A stretch of 64,000 bases of DNA from Rhopalosiphum padi (lineage: Eukaryota; Arthropoda; Insecta; Hemiptera; Aphididae): the NCBI RefSeq assembly GCF_020882245.1, contig NC_083598.1:88913714-88977713 (forward strand), read 5' to 3'. Below, piece after piece: positions 48,105 to 62,264 of the stretch. The position numbers and the translations under genes were made by a program. The notes under the pieces are model-generated. The model saw only the letters and a program-made list of their open reading frames with translations. It was not told where the DNA came from and made no database searches. Positions within the stretch are counted from its first letter, which is position 1. The number at the start of each line of letters is the position of its first letter.

Positions 48105-51100
48105 ATGGCGAAAACAGCATCATCAACGATGTCGGCGGTGGTGACGGTAGTGGTGGCGTTGGCGGTCGCGTGTTGTTTCGCGTTAGCGGCCGGTCAAGAT
48201 TCGGACGACGCGGCAGCGATGATGTTCTCCGAAGACACGTCCATGGGGGCGGACGAGCTGACCGCCCGGCCGCCGTCGTCGTCCCCGGACATGTCGGCGT
48301 ACGCGTCGCCGGCCGGCAAGCCGGGGGCCACCAACATACAGAAGGTGTACAGGACGGCCAAGGCGGTGGACGCGATGTCGGCCATGGTGATGATGGTGGC
48401 CGCGGCCACCGGCTCGGGCACGGCAACGGCGGCGGCGGCGACGGCGACGGCGGCGCCGGTCAACGAGACCTACGGCGGACCCGACACTTCCGACCTGGAG
48501 TGGCTGTCGAACGTGTACAACCCGCACCGGTGGAACCCCGTCCAACTTCCGGCCGCGTCTAAGCTGTCGGTCCAGTGCCGGGACGTCATGAAGACTTACC
48601 TGGAAGCACTGCGCCGCGGGTCGTTTTGGGCGGCTAAAAGTGAGTGGCTCTTCCTCCGGACGCGCCGAGTCGTATATTATAATAATATAACTATTGTATT
48701 GCGCGGGACTCATGACTACGCGAGAACACGCCAAGACCGTGGTTATTGACATTATATACACACATAACTTGTTATCCCGATTTGCTGGAAACCGGACGTT
48801 ACGACGTCTGATATACTCGTACAATAGTACGGTTTAGTAGGTTTAGTAGAGCTATGTGTTTTTTCAAGATCAAAAATTATTTAATATTTTGTCACGTATT
48901 TTAATGCGTTTTGTGTTACGATGTAATACAATTATATTATAGCCTCAGTTCAAAACTGTAACGATTCAAAAAATGATTTTGTCTATGCGATGATATTCGG
49001 TATATTTACTCGAAAACGATAATATGGTCGAATTTTGGACTTTATAGGCTAAAAATATATTCCAAATTTGAGTTTTCTATCTAAAAAAATATAAATATGA
49101 CATGTCTGATATTATATGGTAATTGTTAGCTATAAAATATTTGGTTTCTTTTTGAAAACATACTTATTCCTGAAAAATGATTTTATTCGAGTTGTTGCAC
49201 CTTTGAACTGAGGTATATCGAATTTTAAAGACAACGATATTATGATAATTTATCTACCAAAAAATTATTGATTTTGGTTAGAATAAGGCGGACCATGACT
49301 GTATCGCGAGCGTAGATCAGTCTCAAACGTTTCGACCACACTCGAGATGGTCGAGATACGTCGCGAATACATTTATTGATGAATTTTATTTTCGAGTTGG
49401 AATAATATGCAGAAGTCCGTCTGTTTAGTCCTTTCTGTGCACAGTATATTATACACTATTAGAGCTGTATAAACATCATAATTTACACCGTCATTTTCGA
49501 AGTGTCGAGTATTTAGAATAGGCGGTACAGTTAAGATTAATCTTTTCCGTTCTTGTGATATTCGTCGTTGTTTGAACTCGCGAGAAACACAAATTACGAT
49601 GAACACCGAAATAATCTCTCTATACATCAATAACAAAATCCGTGTAATGTCCGTGTACTGTGTATAACATCATGCGTATTATTACAACTATCGAGAGATC
49701 AACGGTGGTGATTCGTGGACGACAACATTTTACCATAAAAATTCGTTCTCGACGTGTTATTTCATATTATTATATGTTTTCAACAATCTCTGTTCTCGTC
49801 GAGTTATTGTTTTTACTTTGTGCATCATAATTCGTGTACCTATAGTTACGTTAAAACCTTATCGAAGTTATGACCACTGCTGCAATCGTGTTATTGAGTA
49901 GGATACGTCTTGACCCTGTGTAACGAACGGGTCTTTTCGTTTCTCAATAATATTACGAATAATCAGTTGACATGATAATATTATTATCGTTATTATCGGT
50001 GTCGACAATACCCACTGCCAATTTATGAATTACACTGTAAAAAATGCATGATTCATTACGAGAAAGTTCGGACACTCATTGTCTGTAACCGTATTAATGT
50101 ATTAGTAAACATTGTACATTAACATAATATCTCAAGGCTCATCGGTACTGGTTACGGAAATGTGCTGACAGTGTTGAGCAACGTTATTCGGAGTTAATCA
50201 GGCCTATTTCTATTTTCTATTACCCACGTAGAGATATCGTGTAATTCAAGAAGTATATATGCGTATACGTATTGTGCAAATTTGTTTCGTACATTTTGAT
50301 TTTGAATAGATGTTCACGTTGTAATCCTCCTCACGTTTTTAGTCAAATCATCACTGATATTAATCATTTTAATTGATCTTAGTCGATAACGAAATCACAT
50401 TTAGGTTGTTTTATAATTAATTTATGAAACAATATTGAAATCGTCTACTTGATACTAAAATTTTTCTTCATTTATAGCGAACCAACTATATATGTATTAT
50501 ATGAATGTAAAATACTACAGACAACTGTCGTTGCAAATCGTATTGAAATAATTCGAAATTCTCTAAACTTGACCAAATCATATGGCGAACAATGATGTTT
50601 ACAAACAAATGTTTACGGTCTGAAAATATAATTTCTTTTACATAATTTACATAATAATAGTTATACCCACTTGAAAATATTTTCACTATTTTACTATACA
50701 CGTATATAGAACACTACAAATGATATGCGTATTTAGAATATCTACATGTAGTACAGTTGTTACCTATACCCATAGCCAAAATCTATATTTGTACACGGTG
50801 GTCCTTCAAATATGATGCCCACGTCGATAAAACATTTCGTTCACACACTTAGATAGTTCAATTTGTCATATTATACTCCAAGGTTAGTTATATTTAATAT
50901 AAACATATACCTATACTCTTTAGGTATAACGTAAAAGTTTTTTTTTTTCAAATATAACTGATTCCGTGTACAGGAATATTTGATGACACCCCACAACCTA
51001 TATAATATAGTATTATATTATATAAGCCTTAAAGTGTGTATGTTCAGACCTCAGAAGAAAGTAAAACTATGTGAAGACAATAATATATAAATTTATGACG

Positions 51101-54100
51101 CCCTGAATAAATGCGAAAAAAACCAGTCGGACCACCTTGAACGAGAAACTCTGTTCAACGGTACTTTCCATTGAATCTTGTGATGCTAATAATCGTGTGT
51201 CGGTAACAAAAATAAACAAAAATAACCAATTCTCTAAACTTCCGATTAATGTCTGTTAACATTGTTTTAGTTGATTTAGTTTTATTTTATTATAATATTT
51301 TGTATACATTATATATACACTATTATAGGTATATATGCTATTCGTATATTTTCGTATTCATTTAGTTACATTTAAAATCCGGGTTAGTTACACCAACAAA
51401 GTCGAGACAAAATAATATTATTTGCAATCAATGTTAAGATTGAAAAAAAAAAATAATATTTTTCTGCCAATGTTAATACCGAGAATTTCCTGAAGAAAGT
51501 TCATTATGATTTTTTTTAAGTGGCCAATTATAGCATTACATAGAGTTGTGTGCAAATTAGAGTAATAACTTAGTGCATAGTTGAAAATGTTGTTGATTAT
51601 ATACAGTGGTTACAGAAATAAAAGACAATTATTTCAAGTTTAACGAATCAACCGTGCAGTGTTAATCAATACGAAGACAGAGAAAACGAACAGATGTATT
51701 TTGTCATTATATTTATTTATATATTTCTAAATAATTATAAATTTACCAAGTCAAACTTTTGATTTATTTTCATCAGATAATTTCGCAGAGTTCAAATGCG
51801 GCTCATCAAAACTTTCTAAACTGATTTCTGAAATGATTTAAGAGACGACGAGAGAACTCACGTTTTCAAACAACACTAAATGGCCGTAACACATTTTTTT
51901 ATATATACTCGAATGAGTGCGGTTTTTTGGTGACAGCTATGTATTAAGATATGCTATTTAAACTGGGGTCTTCATTTGTTTGTTTGTTTGTCTAATATAA
52001 TATATGTTTATATGTTTGTTTTGAATTAAGAGAAACCGCATAGTTTATTTCCTCTCCAATTTCAATAGAACGTGCTATAAAATAAAAATAATATACATTG
52101 CCTACTGGGAAAATATTTTAACGACGAACAACGCGTATATTGTAATAATATATTGCGTATAATAAATAGTTATAGGTGTATCAGGAATTTTTAATAAAAT
52201 TTAATTGATTGACTTTTTTTTCAAAGGCATTTATTAATTACATTTCGAATTAATTTAATTTTGTTAAATTTAAGTTATGACTGATGGGCAATTATAACCG
52301 TACAGTGATTCAGCTGATGATAGTGAATTAGAGGAACCCTCTAAAGCAAGTAATACACTGACTGTCAAAAAATTACTGTTTATGTATTTCAAAATCTATA
52401 GAAATTTTAAAATAATGTCTATGTATACAATAACACAGAAAAATACGTTACATAATAAATAGTAATAAAATCATCATTCATAATACAATCGTATGAACCG
52501 TATGTATTGTTATATGATCACAAAACTCTATCAGGCTTCGGTTTCAACGAAACTGAGTAGTTTTATAATTTCGATTAAAAACTTGTTTAGTGTAGACTGT
52601 GTATTAGTTGTACCTATACCTAGAGGCGTTTGAAATTAATTGAAATATTGAAATAAAAATATGAAATATGTGATTAAATATCAGTGATGGTTTAACAAAT
52701 ATCTGAAAAACAATTCGTATGGTAGAAATCTATTGATTTTTAAATTCCGAAATCGTTATTAAATCACACCCAAAATGTAACGAACGTATATCTAATATAC
52801 GTAATGCGTAATTTGTATAACCTTATAGCTGCTACAAAATAAAAACGATATACATCGCCTACTAAAAAAATGTTTAACGACGGACAACATAGGTAAATCC
52901 GTGTAATCGTTCATCTCAGAGCTTCGAAAAATCATCAGTAATTTTGTTTTCGTAGTCCAGAAATGTACTTAATAATTTTTATTTTTTTTTCGGTCATCTC
53001 GGACGCACTCTTAGCCATTTATACCAACAGACAATCAATGTTCATATCGTCATAAAGTAGGTGCACACAGGCGATATATATATATATATTATCAAAAACT
53101 ATTAAAATCCAACCAGCAAACACATATTATGTTTTGTAAGACGCGACGTAGTTGTCGTCCAACGAAATCCATAATAATACAAAATATATTATAGGACCAA
53201 TGCAACCAATACTATTACTACTATTACTATTACTACTACCACCACTACTACCGATAATAATATATAAATAATAGCCATACTATGTAATAACAATCGCCAC
53301 AATGATAATAATATATGTACATTTCTAATCCCCGTATGTCTAGTGGCTGTTTAAACGTTATATTATTATTATTATTATTATTGCAACGCAAATGGAAAGT
53401 ATAAATCATAATCGGCGTTCATCACTTTCACGGGGGCTTGATGCAATCGTCAATTATCCGTTACACGTCCGAAAACGCTGTCCGATAGGTATAATGTAAT
53501 AATATTATTATTATAATGCATATACGTTAAAAGAGGCATCCGTAAAATATTATTATTAAAATTATTATTATAATAATAATAATAAATAGTAAACGCTGCT
53601 TTCTCGCTGTTCCGGTATCAACACGATATTCGGCGATCCGACGATTAATTGTATACTGCGAAATTATAATATACAAAATAATATAAATATCGATATAATA
53701 CGAGATTGTATTATAATAATACGTCTATAGTTAATGAAACCGGAAACGGTCGCTGGTTGTATATTATAATATAATATATTATAGTAATAACGCGCAGTGT
53801 GCACTATATGATAGGTACGACCGAATAGCGATGCACAACCATCACGAGTACGCGAATATTATATGATAATAGTTATTATTGTCGGTTAATAATATCATAT
53901 TATTATAATATTATCATTAACCTATACCCGTCCGTTTTTTCGCCAAATTATTATCGTCGACATTTAATTATTATTCGTGAAGAATTTCAAAAACTCCAAA
54001 CGCCATAATATCTAGTTTTGGAACGAGAAACCGACGAGGATCGGTGACTGTCCGATGAAAGCGTAGTTGCTTGTAATATTCTTTTAGATTAACATTTTAT

Positions 54101-57100
54101 CATCAAAATAACCAAGTCTGACGACTCCTCTCGAGAACCGGTTTGCAGAGTGATTCATATTCCACAAACATTATTTTTTTAATTGAATTCGACTACATTC
54201 GAACTATACGAATGAAATCTTGTATACAAATGCGTTGCAGTTTTCAGTGTCTCCTCAGCGATATGAAAATCATACTCAGAAAGTTAAAATAAAAATCCCT
54301 TTTTTCCCAAGTTGTCCATGGATAATAATCTATTCCGTAGTTTAACTTGTTCGGTAGAATTACATAAATCAAACACATATTTTTAATTGGTTATGGTACT
54401 GCGAGTTGGTTATTTATTTTAAGTTTCGGTACTTTCTTCCGCAGTTTCGCAATTTCTATACTTAAGTTATCTGACATCGTTGAGTTGCCGTAAATTATCG
54501 TTGGAAATGTATTATTTGTTTCATAATTTCTTCACGGGTTTATAAGAACAGCTTATTAAAATGCGTTGTCAGAAATTGAATTTATTATGTAAATCTTGCA
54601 AAATCGAAAAAGAAAATTCAATCGACAAACCCGATTTCAAATTACGAGTTATCTTGAATTTTTACTGAAAACGAGTTGTATTTAAATATTATGGAAATGG
54701 AGCGCGAACGTTTTATTAATAATAATGGTTAGCCTATAGTTAGTAGCTGTTGTATTGTTGTATCTATAGAGGTTTATTCATTACAATGTACTAAATAACA
54801 AATATTATTAAAATTTATTGAATTTTGAAAAAAAAAATGTCAAGAGAGTATACATATAGGTTTTGCAGCCAACGCGGGACGTAGAATAAGGTGAAACTAT
54901 AATTGTTTGACCGGCTCGCGTTGTCTTCCTGAGCTATATAGCGAATGGTTTTTGACGATGTCGTCTTAAGATCTATCGGGAAGTAAAATATGACGTTATC
55001 GATCGATCTGTGTGAGGTTTGCACAATATCGTATATGGACATCAGATAGGCATCATCTGACGGAGATTACTTGTAGATAAGTGTGCGCACGAAATATTTT
55101 ATCGACGAGGAAACGCGTTATTCTTAACTATATATATATATATATGTTTGTATGACTGTTAAATCAATATTAATAGGTATAATGTATATAGTTCCGGTAC
55201 GCGGAATCATTAGGCGTGTTGTGTGTACATTTAGTTTTATTATTATTATTGTTATTGGTATATAATACGCGAATCAAATGCGCGGTGGAAATTTTGTTGG
55301 TGAAAAAAAATGTGGAAAAAAAAATGTACACCGTTGATAATTTGTCGATTTGACACACCGATATCACCGTGCACTCGTGATATTATTATCGCGCGTACAC
55401 GGACAATCATTAGCGCATTACCGAAATACATGTAATACGCATAAGATCACAGGAAACGGTAAAGTCACGCGGCTTTCTATGGGTGGTCCGCGTGCGGCGG
55501 CGGCGCGGGTATGATCAATTTTTTTCTTTACGGATAAAAAATTGTGGAGGGCATGCGATTTATTATTATTTTATACGAGCGCGAGGAAAAATTGGTCGAA
55601 CAAATCGCTTTACGCGTTCGCCGCGTTGTCGTCGTCGTTTGTTATTATTTTGGTTTTTTACACGCGTGTGTAGGTCGATCGTTGTTCAGCGCGATCCGTC
55701 TCTTTACAATATACTGTTTTTAAACACCCGTAAAATGCGTACGTTATAATATCGTGTCAATAGTGTCAACCGATACATAACGTACTATTGTAATAGTATA
55801 ATACCGCGTTGACACCGAGTGACGTGCTATAAAAGGGCTAGTTATTGGCTACATATCTTTTTTGACTGTATATAAACGAGTAATGAGGAAATGTCGTTGT
55901 CACTAATATATTATAATATACTATACCTACGCGTTATATACACGCCATAATACATTATAATGTGATCACAGTCGTGTGCAGGCCGAAAAAGGTAGTTCTT
56001 ATACTGTAGTTGAACAGCATCTCTTACTGACAAACGTATAATTTAGGAATACCTAATTTCGTGTATATTAAAAACAAATTTGAATAATTTTGACAGTATG
56101 AAAGTATACAAAATCTATCAAAAACAATAAAAATTGAAAGATTAAAAAAAAATATTCGATTTATTTGATATCTCGATCTCTCCCATACGACATTGCATAT
56201 AATATATTATAATATGTAGGCGCGTATAAAAACAATAAATACGTATAATATAATACTTATATATATATTATACATATATGAGGCAATATAAATAAAGAAC
56301 ATAATTGTCAGAGGTCCCTTTGGTCCTCAAAAATATTGCCGGACACTTGCCTTGCACGTTTTGTGCTCACGCTAATAAGTATTAATATTAGTAGGTACCT
56401 ACTTAACAGCTACCGATTATATATTATTTTACCTACCTGTTATAAGTATGTGTGCGTAGTACGTAACTATAATACTTAATATAATATAATATTATAGTTT
56501 TCTGTTTCAAATATCATATAACGTTTGTGTTTGCATTTTGACGGTTTTGTGAACTTATGCAAGTAGTAATATGACTCTTATATAAATATTTACATTTCAA
56601 TAGATTACCAACTATATTTCATTGATCTGACCTGCATTATTATGCCATTAATAATAAAGTTATGTATGATGCGTATCCACTATAATTTATGGATTATTGT
56701 TCTAACTATATAGTGTATATAGGTATAGTATGTCTCATACTTGTTACTCAATAAATGATTTCTACAAATTACAATGCAGTGCAATTAATACACCTAACTT
56801 ATAAGTAATATATTTATGACACGATACCGAGTGATTATCACGCTTTATTTCAAACATAAGCATCGTCATTAGATTGATCGATAGTCGATATCTACTTAAG
56901 TTTCATTATCTTCGCGTAATTATATAGGCTACGCCAATCAAATAATTAGCAAGTTAATTGTTACCTAATTATAATTATGTGAGAATTAAAAATATTTAAA
57001 TATAAAATAATATAATATACATGAGGTTGAAGGTGTGTAACAGAATTTTTCAACTAATCGCACAGTTTTAGACGCACAAGCAGCTCTGAATTATTGAAAA

Positions 57101-60100
57101 TCTGAATAACCATAAACAAATTCTAGACTTCACGCTTTTCAAGAAATATTTCTAAACTGGTAATAGTCTACTGAAGATATTGTTATTTGCCTACCTGGTT
57201 GTATAGTAACTAGTCACAGATTAATTCTGAACTCTACAAACAGTACAAACAACTTAATTTATATGTCTACTAATCACTAAGTTTGTCATGACTTGCTGGT
57301 TTAGAAAACTGTTTTCGTATCTGTCACTCCTTTTGACACACGTCACGGACATTCAAAATATTTTCAAAGCCTGTGATAAATAATTTAATTGCATTTGAAT
57401 AATAATAATAATTTCCCTCCACCCCCGTAACTAATTATTACTTTAATTTTCAACAAAATAATAATGATCAAAATTTTATATAAAACAAATAAATAGGTTC
57501 ACCCCCTTGAAAAACTGTCTAGAGACGCCCCTGATAACTATCATATTCATTTTTATCTACCGGATTTTACAAATAAAGATACAAAAATAAAATAGGTACA
57601 CTTTTTTTTTAAATTGAAATAAATTATTTTCATGTCCAAGAAAATACAGTCAAAATACTATGACGTATAATAAGTATATACGTGTAATATAGGAAATTTT
57701 AAATTTCAAGTTTCTTTCATTATAAATATCTCAAGTTATAGAAAGGCCATATAACATATTATTCATTTTAAATTTAATAAAAAAAAGGTGTTGGAAAGTA
57801 TTTTATGAATCATAGAAGTTTACTAATTAAATAATAACGGTCATAGTATACTCTGCAATTTATTGTAAACATAGCATGTGAGAAAAAAGAAAGTGTTTTA
57901 TTTTTTCTTCGTATAAGATGTTTGTTATTTGTTCAAGTCCAGAAAAAAATTAGCCACTCCACGTTTATATTATAACGACTCTCGTAATCGTAACCGATCG
58001 AAGTTTCACCATAGAGCGACGTAAATATTTTTTTCCATTCTTTAAATGAATTCTGTTCTCAATAACAACTGTACCATTTGTGATATCATCGAACACAAAA
58101 ATTACTAATGTCCTATGTGTATCAGAGACAAATTTTTATTTTTTTACAAGTAGACGATCACTTCTTCAATCGGGTAACCTTGAAAACAAATCGAAATTAT
58201 CGCGGGCAAGCGTACATGCACGCCGTGCCATTCATACATGACCAACCAAGGTCTCGATTTCTTGACCAGTTTAACCACTTTCTCGATAGCTCTAATAGGA
58301 GAAGGAAAAAAACTAAATGTGAAAAGAAAGTATTTGGGCCACCCAAATCCTGTATTATGCTTCCGTTGGTTGACAACGAGAATTCCGCAAATACTAAAAA
58401 AATGAATTTTATGGAAAATTCAGCAGGTTTTCGAGCAAAAAAAAAAAAATAAATAAAAAAAACCACAATTGTTTTAATTCTTACACTGACAAGACATTGA
58501 ATCTATTGTTTTTGGATTATTTTAATATTATGTAGTTCTTTCACGGTTTGTATAACAGTTTAGTAAGGTACATCAATAATATTCAATAGTCAGCGTATCA
58601 TGTTTTCCCATTATAAACTTTTTTTCATCAATATTTTGCTTCTATAACACGATGTGTATATATATATTATATTATATTATAAATATATATTTAAAGCAAA
58701 ATAATAACAATACATTTTTTTTTCAGTGGCCGACGCCAGCGGACGTTATTCGTCACAGCTGTTTTTCGGTAATGATTTTTGGTTGGGATCACATACCCTG
58801 TGCAAAGAATTACAGAACAAAGCGACCAATCAATATGTGCCGCCGTTCGAAGCTAAATTCTATGTTGCGAAATTGGCGATAAAATTACACGATCAGTTGA
58901 CCCCCAGAGTAAGTACCATAGCAACTATACCGTATAACGATAATTAGCAATATTTAACATAATGACATATTACTATATATATTAGATAAACTATAGAGAG
59001 TGCAAGTTGTATCATACATTATTGTAATATATACCCGCAGACTTTGTGCAGTTATGAGTTTATGATTTTAGGTAGGTACCTCTATACCTACTATACCCGT
59101 ACACCTATTATACCTATTATATTATTATATAATAGGACTTGACATCTGACTAACGAGTAACATCACACACTAACGGTTTGATCCAAGTGGTGGTATACAC
59201 GCCGTTTAGGTACATAATATTATTATACTGTTCACGTGTGAGTGGTATATTATTATCCATTATAAAACGTTGGGGAAAACGATAGGTTAGTAGAATGTGC
59301 TGTCACGAACATAAATGAAAAATTATAGCATGTATATATGCGTAAATAAAAACAAGAGTCATGTGATGAAGTGATAGATATAAATATTATAGCACGAATA
59401 ACTTGTATATAAAATATACAAATATGTCAAAACTCAAAGGTCATAAGGCTCTAGGATGTCAATATTTTCAAAATGATAGATCATCATTTATCAGAGAAAG
59501 CACAATAAAGAGACACGAGAGTCAACTGCCTATTGATAATATATGTATTCTTTTGTCTAATTTCAATAATAATAAATAAACCAAATAGCAAATGTACACA
59601 GTATTAACCAATATATATTTTCATATTGTAAATTTTACATTTGATTATTTTCAAAATCCATTTTTGTTTGCTGTTCACGAGTATTGCGTAATACAAACAT
59701 TAGGATTTTTATTTATTTTTTTCTTTCTATCGAAACTAAAATTTGCTGGGTCAATGGGACAATAGCTAGGAATATTTTATTGAATTTCAAAGACAACATT
59801 ATTTTAAGTACATATGGTCTATCGTTACTAAATCATTAATTTATCATAAATATTTGGATAAAAACAGTTGTGATTCCAACGATGAATACATATTTTTTTA
59901 AATAAAATATAGCAGCTAGGGCGTTTTAAATTACAAGCAATTACTGTAATGTTTTGTAAAATATTTAATGCTTATTTAACATAGTATTATGGTAACACAG
60001 AATGTTTGCTTTTATAGACTAGATTGATTTCACTTGGTCTGTGTATGCCGAAAGATTGCAGTTCTACAGATGTGCAAAATATGGTTAATGTTCCCAAGGA

Positions 60101-62264
60101 AGACAGTGAATCTAATTATCGCAGTTATAGTGTGCTCAACGTTAGAGTTGTTCCTGGTACATATTCGTTGTGGTCGGATAGTAAATTCCAAATATTATTG
60201 TAAGTAAAGAAAGCCAATCGAGTGGGTTTTAACTTTTAAATATATAATATATAAATATTAATATCCACACGCAGTTATTATATTGATTTCGATGATATCG
60301 ATTGTTCATAAATGTTTTATATTATTTTTAATAGTTTGTTTTTCACGGGTTTCAGGATTGTTGTTGGGCTCGTATCTCTACTGACAGTGATAGGATCGGG
60401 ATATGAAATGATATTAGAGCGTAAAAAAGCTAGAGAATTCAAAAAAAGGCATATTGCTCAAGGCAACAATAATGAAAGTGATTCAAAAGTAGAATTTACA
60501 TTGGATAAAATGCATGCTATTGAAAAGATGCATAACATGAAGGGTTGTGGAAATGACGACGGAACCTTAGAAGATCAAGACATGTTATTTAAAGGTAATA
60601 AATCATTAAATTATTGTGTTTTTAATGAATTAGAAAATTAATATTTCAAATGAAAACAGTTAAACGATCTTATTTATCTGGAACTTTGATCCAATTTTCG
60701 AGCAATAAAAGTCATTATAGGTGCATATATGAAATACGTTTAAAGGTTCAAATGATAACCAATATGATGCCATAGTATTTTAAGATATTAAATAAGTAAT
60801 GACACCTGCAGTTGTAATAAAGAACTAATACTTTTTAAATGTTTTTAATAACCAACTATTCAGTTATAAATATTTTTATTGTTTCGATAAATTGTCCTTC
60901 AAAATTATAATTAATATTCATTAAACATTTTTCCTATGCTTTGTTATTATTTATAATGAGCCAATTTAAATGTTAATTTATTATTCTGTTTAATTTTGTT
61001 ATTGTTTATTTTATTCGTTTGGTCATTTTTTGATAATTAATATTCAATAACAGGCTACCAGAATTGGTATACGACTTTACGAGTATACAATGGATCTATG
61101 TAAATTTATGCTGAGAACTGTGGTTGAATTATATTGAATATTTAAGATACGATTATTATAGTAATGTTAAAGACGTATTTTTGAATCCAATAAGTTAAAG
61201 TTTACTATATTTTTTCTTTAGATAGGCACACCTATATTGTCTGCCTTAAACCAAACGATTTCATTTGTATACATTCTGTATGTAAAAATATATTATACTC
61301 AATGATATCAATATAATAACCTTTCTACATATCATGTAAAATAAAAAATATCGTACTTGGGTTATAATTTCTTAATTTTTCTGTTGGTACCTAATTTGAT
61401 AAATATGTAATTGATTATGTAAAAATTCTCTTCTACATAATTTACTTTTTATCTAAACATACCGATTACATTATTATGACATATTTATGTGTACTGTATA
61501 ATTTGTAATAAATACAAATGTTTGCTAGTGTAGATTTTTAATCGTATTGACAAATGGCAAAGCATAAAAATGCATAGTTTAATATACTGCGCTTACATTA
61601 TAAATTTAATAAGTTTTTCTTTAACTTTATATTGTATTACATTTTGATATTCATGTTTCATGACTTTTTTTTTCGTAGTCAGTCGCAACGAACAAATTCT
61701 ATTGGCTTTTTCGGCTGTAAGCAATGGCCGAAAAATTTTACATTGTGGACCGGCGCCATCTGAATCGTTAACTTGTGTACACGGACTTCGATTTTTAAGT
61801 TTGGCTTGGGTTATAATGGTACACACGTACTTACAAGTGTTTTCAATCGCAGGTCAGTTCAACGTTTGTATAAATGCACGATAAATGGATTTATATTATG
61901 ATAACGAAAGCTATTGACTAATAATATATTTTGTTTTAATATATATGTAGAAAACAAGACGTTACGGACATTGACCGAGAGGAACTTTATGTTCCAAACA
62001 GTGAGCAATGCAACATTTTCAGTAGATACTTTCTTTTTTATCAGGTAAAATAAATGGCGATAATAAAAATTGCAATAATTTCTAATTTAACGTTGCCCGC
62101 GTATTTATTCGCAGTGGTCTATTGGTTACATATTTGTATTATAAGACGACCAGCAAAAAAGACGGACCAGAAGTAGCTGTATCTCGAACTCCGAAATGTA
62201 GTTCTTCTATTCTGAAAAACGATACAATTAAATTTTTCAAACTGCTGGGATATAGATTTATCAG
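48105..62264 (+). CDS. nrf-6: NRF-6-type acyltransferase-3 membrane protein, 5' part (7 exons, runs off window)
   Basis: Exons: 48105-48639, 58727-58908, 60018-60199, 60356-60594, 61679-61852, 61951-62044 and 62115-62264. All are GT-AG and in phase, giving 518 codons before the window's last recognisable exon; the gene is incomplete. I chose ATG 48105 because a signal peptide follows at once (AVVTVVVALAVACCFALA); an in-frame ATG at 47976 is the alternative. Residues 30-150 are low-complexity, Ala/Thr-rich. The extracellular NRF domain spans about 155-300 (LSVQCRDVMKTYLEAL, FWLGSHTLCKEL, LGLCMPKDCSS, with conserved Cys). IVVGLVSLLTVIG (about 301-313) is a membrane segment. CVHGLRFLSLAWVIMVHTYL in exon 5 starts the acyltransferase-3 domain. 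Worm NRF-6 and fly drop-dead are relatives acting at epithelial membranes in lipid or yolk transport. Exact orthology is not claimed. Confidence 0.88.
55828..55835 (+). promoter_or_regulatory. Possible internal TATA promoter in NRF-6-like intron 1
   Basis: GTGCTATAAAAGGGC: TATAAAAG at 55828-55835 in a local GC-rich patch, same strand as the gene. It could start a shorter transcript. No initiator stands out and no coding exon follows at once. Confidence 0.3.
57400..57533. mobile_element. Partial MITE in NRF-6-like intron 1
   Basis: The right end 'tgtctagagacgcccctg' (57516-57533) is the inverse of a CAGGGGCGTCTCTAGAC-type terminus common to hAT MITEs. The left side stops in a C-rich patch near 57417 without a matching terminus. 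Confidence 0.45.
58108..58452 (+). CDS. Hypothetical 114-aa frame 275 bp upstream of NRF-6-like exon 2
   Basis: ATG-started frame encoding a basic, unrecognised protein (NYRGQAYMHAVPFIHDQPRS, then an SSNRRRKK basic patch), ending in a poly-A-like stretch of Lys codons. Its base composition is more gene-like than the intron around it. The pyrimidine-rich stretch ending TTTTTTTACAAG at about 58151 could be a weak acceptor, so an alternative exon of the host gene is possible. A retrocopy with an A-tail is another option. I do not assign a function. Confidence 0.3.
   Translation: MSYVYQRQIFIFLQVDDHFFNRVTLKTNRNYRGQAYMHAVPFIHDQPRSRFLDQFNHFLDSSNRRRKKTKCEKKVFGPPKSCIMLPLVDNENSANTKKMNFMENSAGFRAKKKK

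Larger units (their letters stand above)
48640..58726 (+). other. 10.1-kb first intron of the NRF-6-like gene
   Basis: Bounded by donor GTGAGT at 48640 and acceptor TTTTTTTTTCAG ending 58726. Mostly AT-rich. It contains TTA/TAC trinucleotide runs (about 53210-53390), a partial hAT MITE ending 'agagacgcccctg' at 57533, a GC-richer patch with a TATA-type promoter at 55828, and one ATG-started frame of 114 codons at 58108-58452. Confidence 0.8.

Noticed and set aside
47752..48824. Long antisense and alternate-frame open stretches (up to 224 codons) over the NRF-6-like first exon
   Set aside because: They mirror a GC-rich low-complexity coding exon, give Pro/Arg-rich nonsense and lack conserved features. 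The plus frame with signal peptide, NRF motif and in-phase splice sites explains the region.
52290..52360. Possible piggyBac-type acidic N-terminus (SADDSELEEPS)
   Set aside because: A single short stretch with no downstream DDE domain or terminal repeats.
55483..55749. Arg-rich 88-codon frame in the GC patch of the NRF-6-like intron
   Set aside because: Begins at GTG, compositional Arg/Phe bias, no homologous feature.
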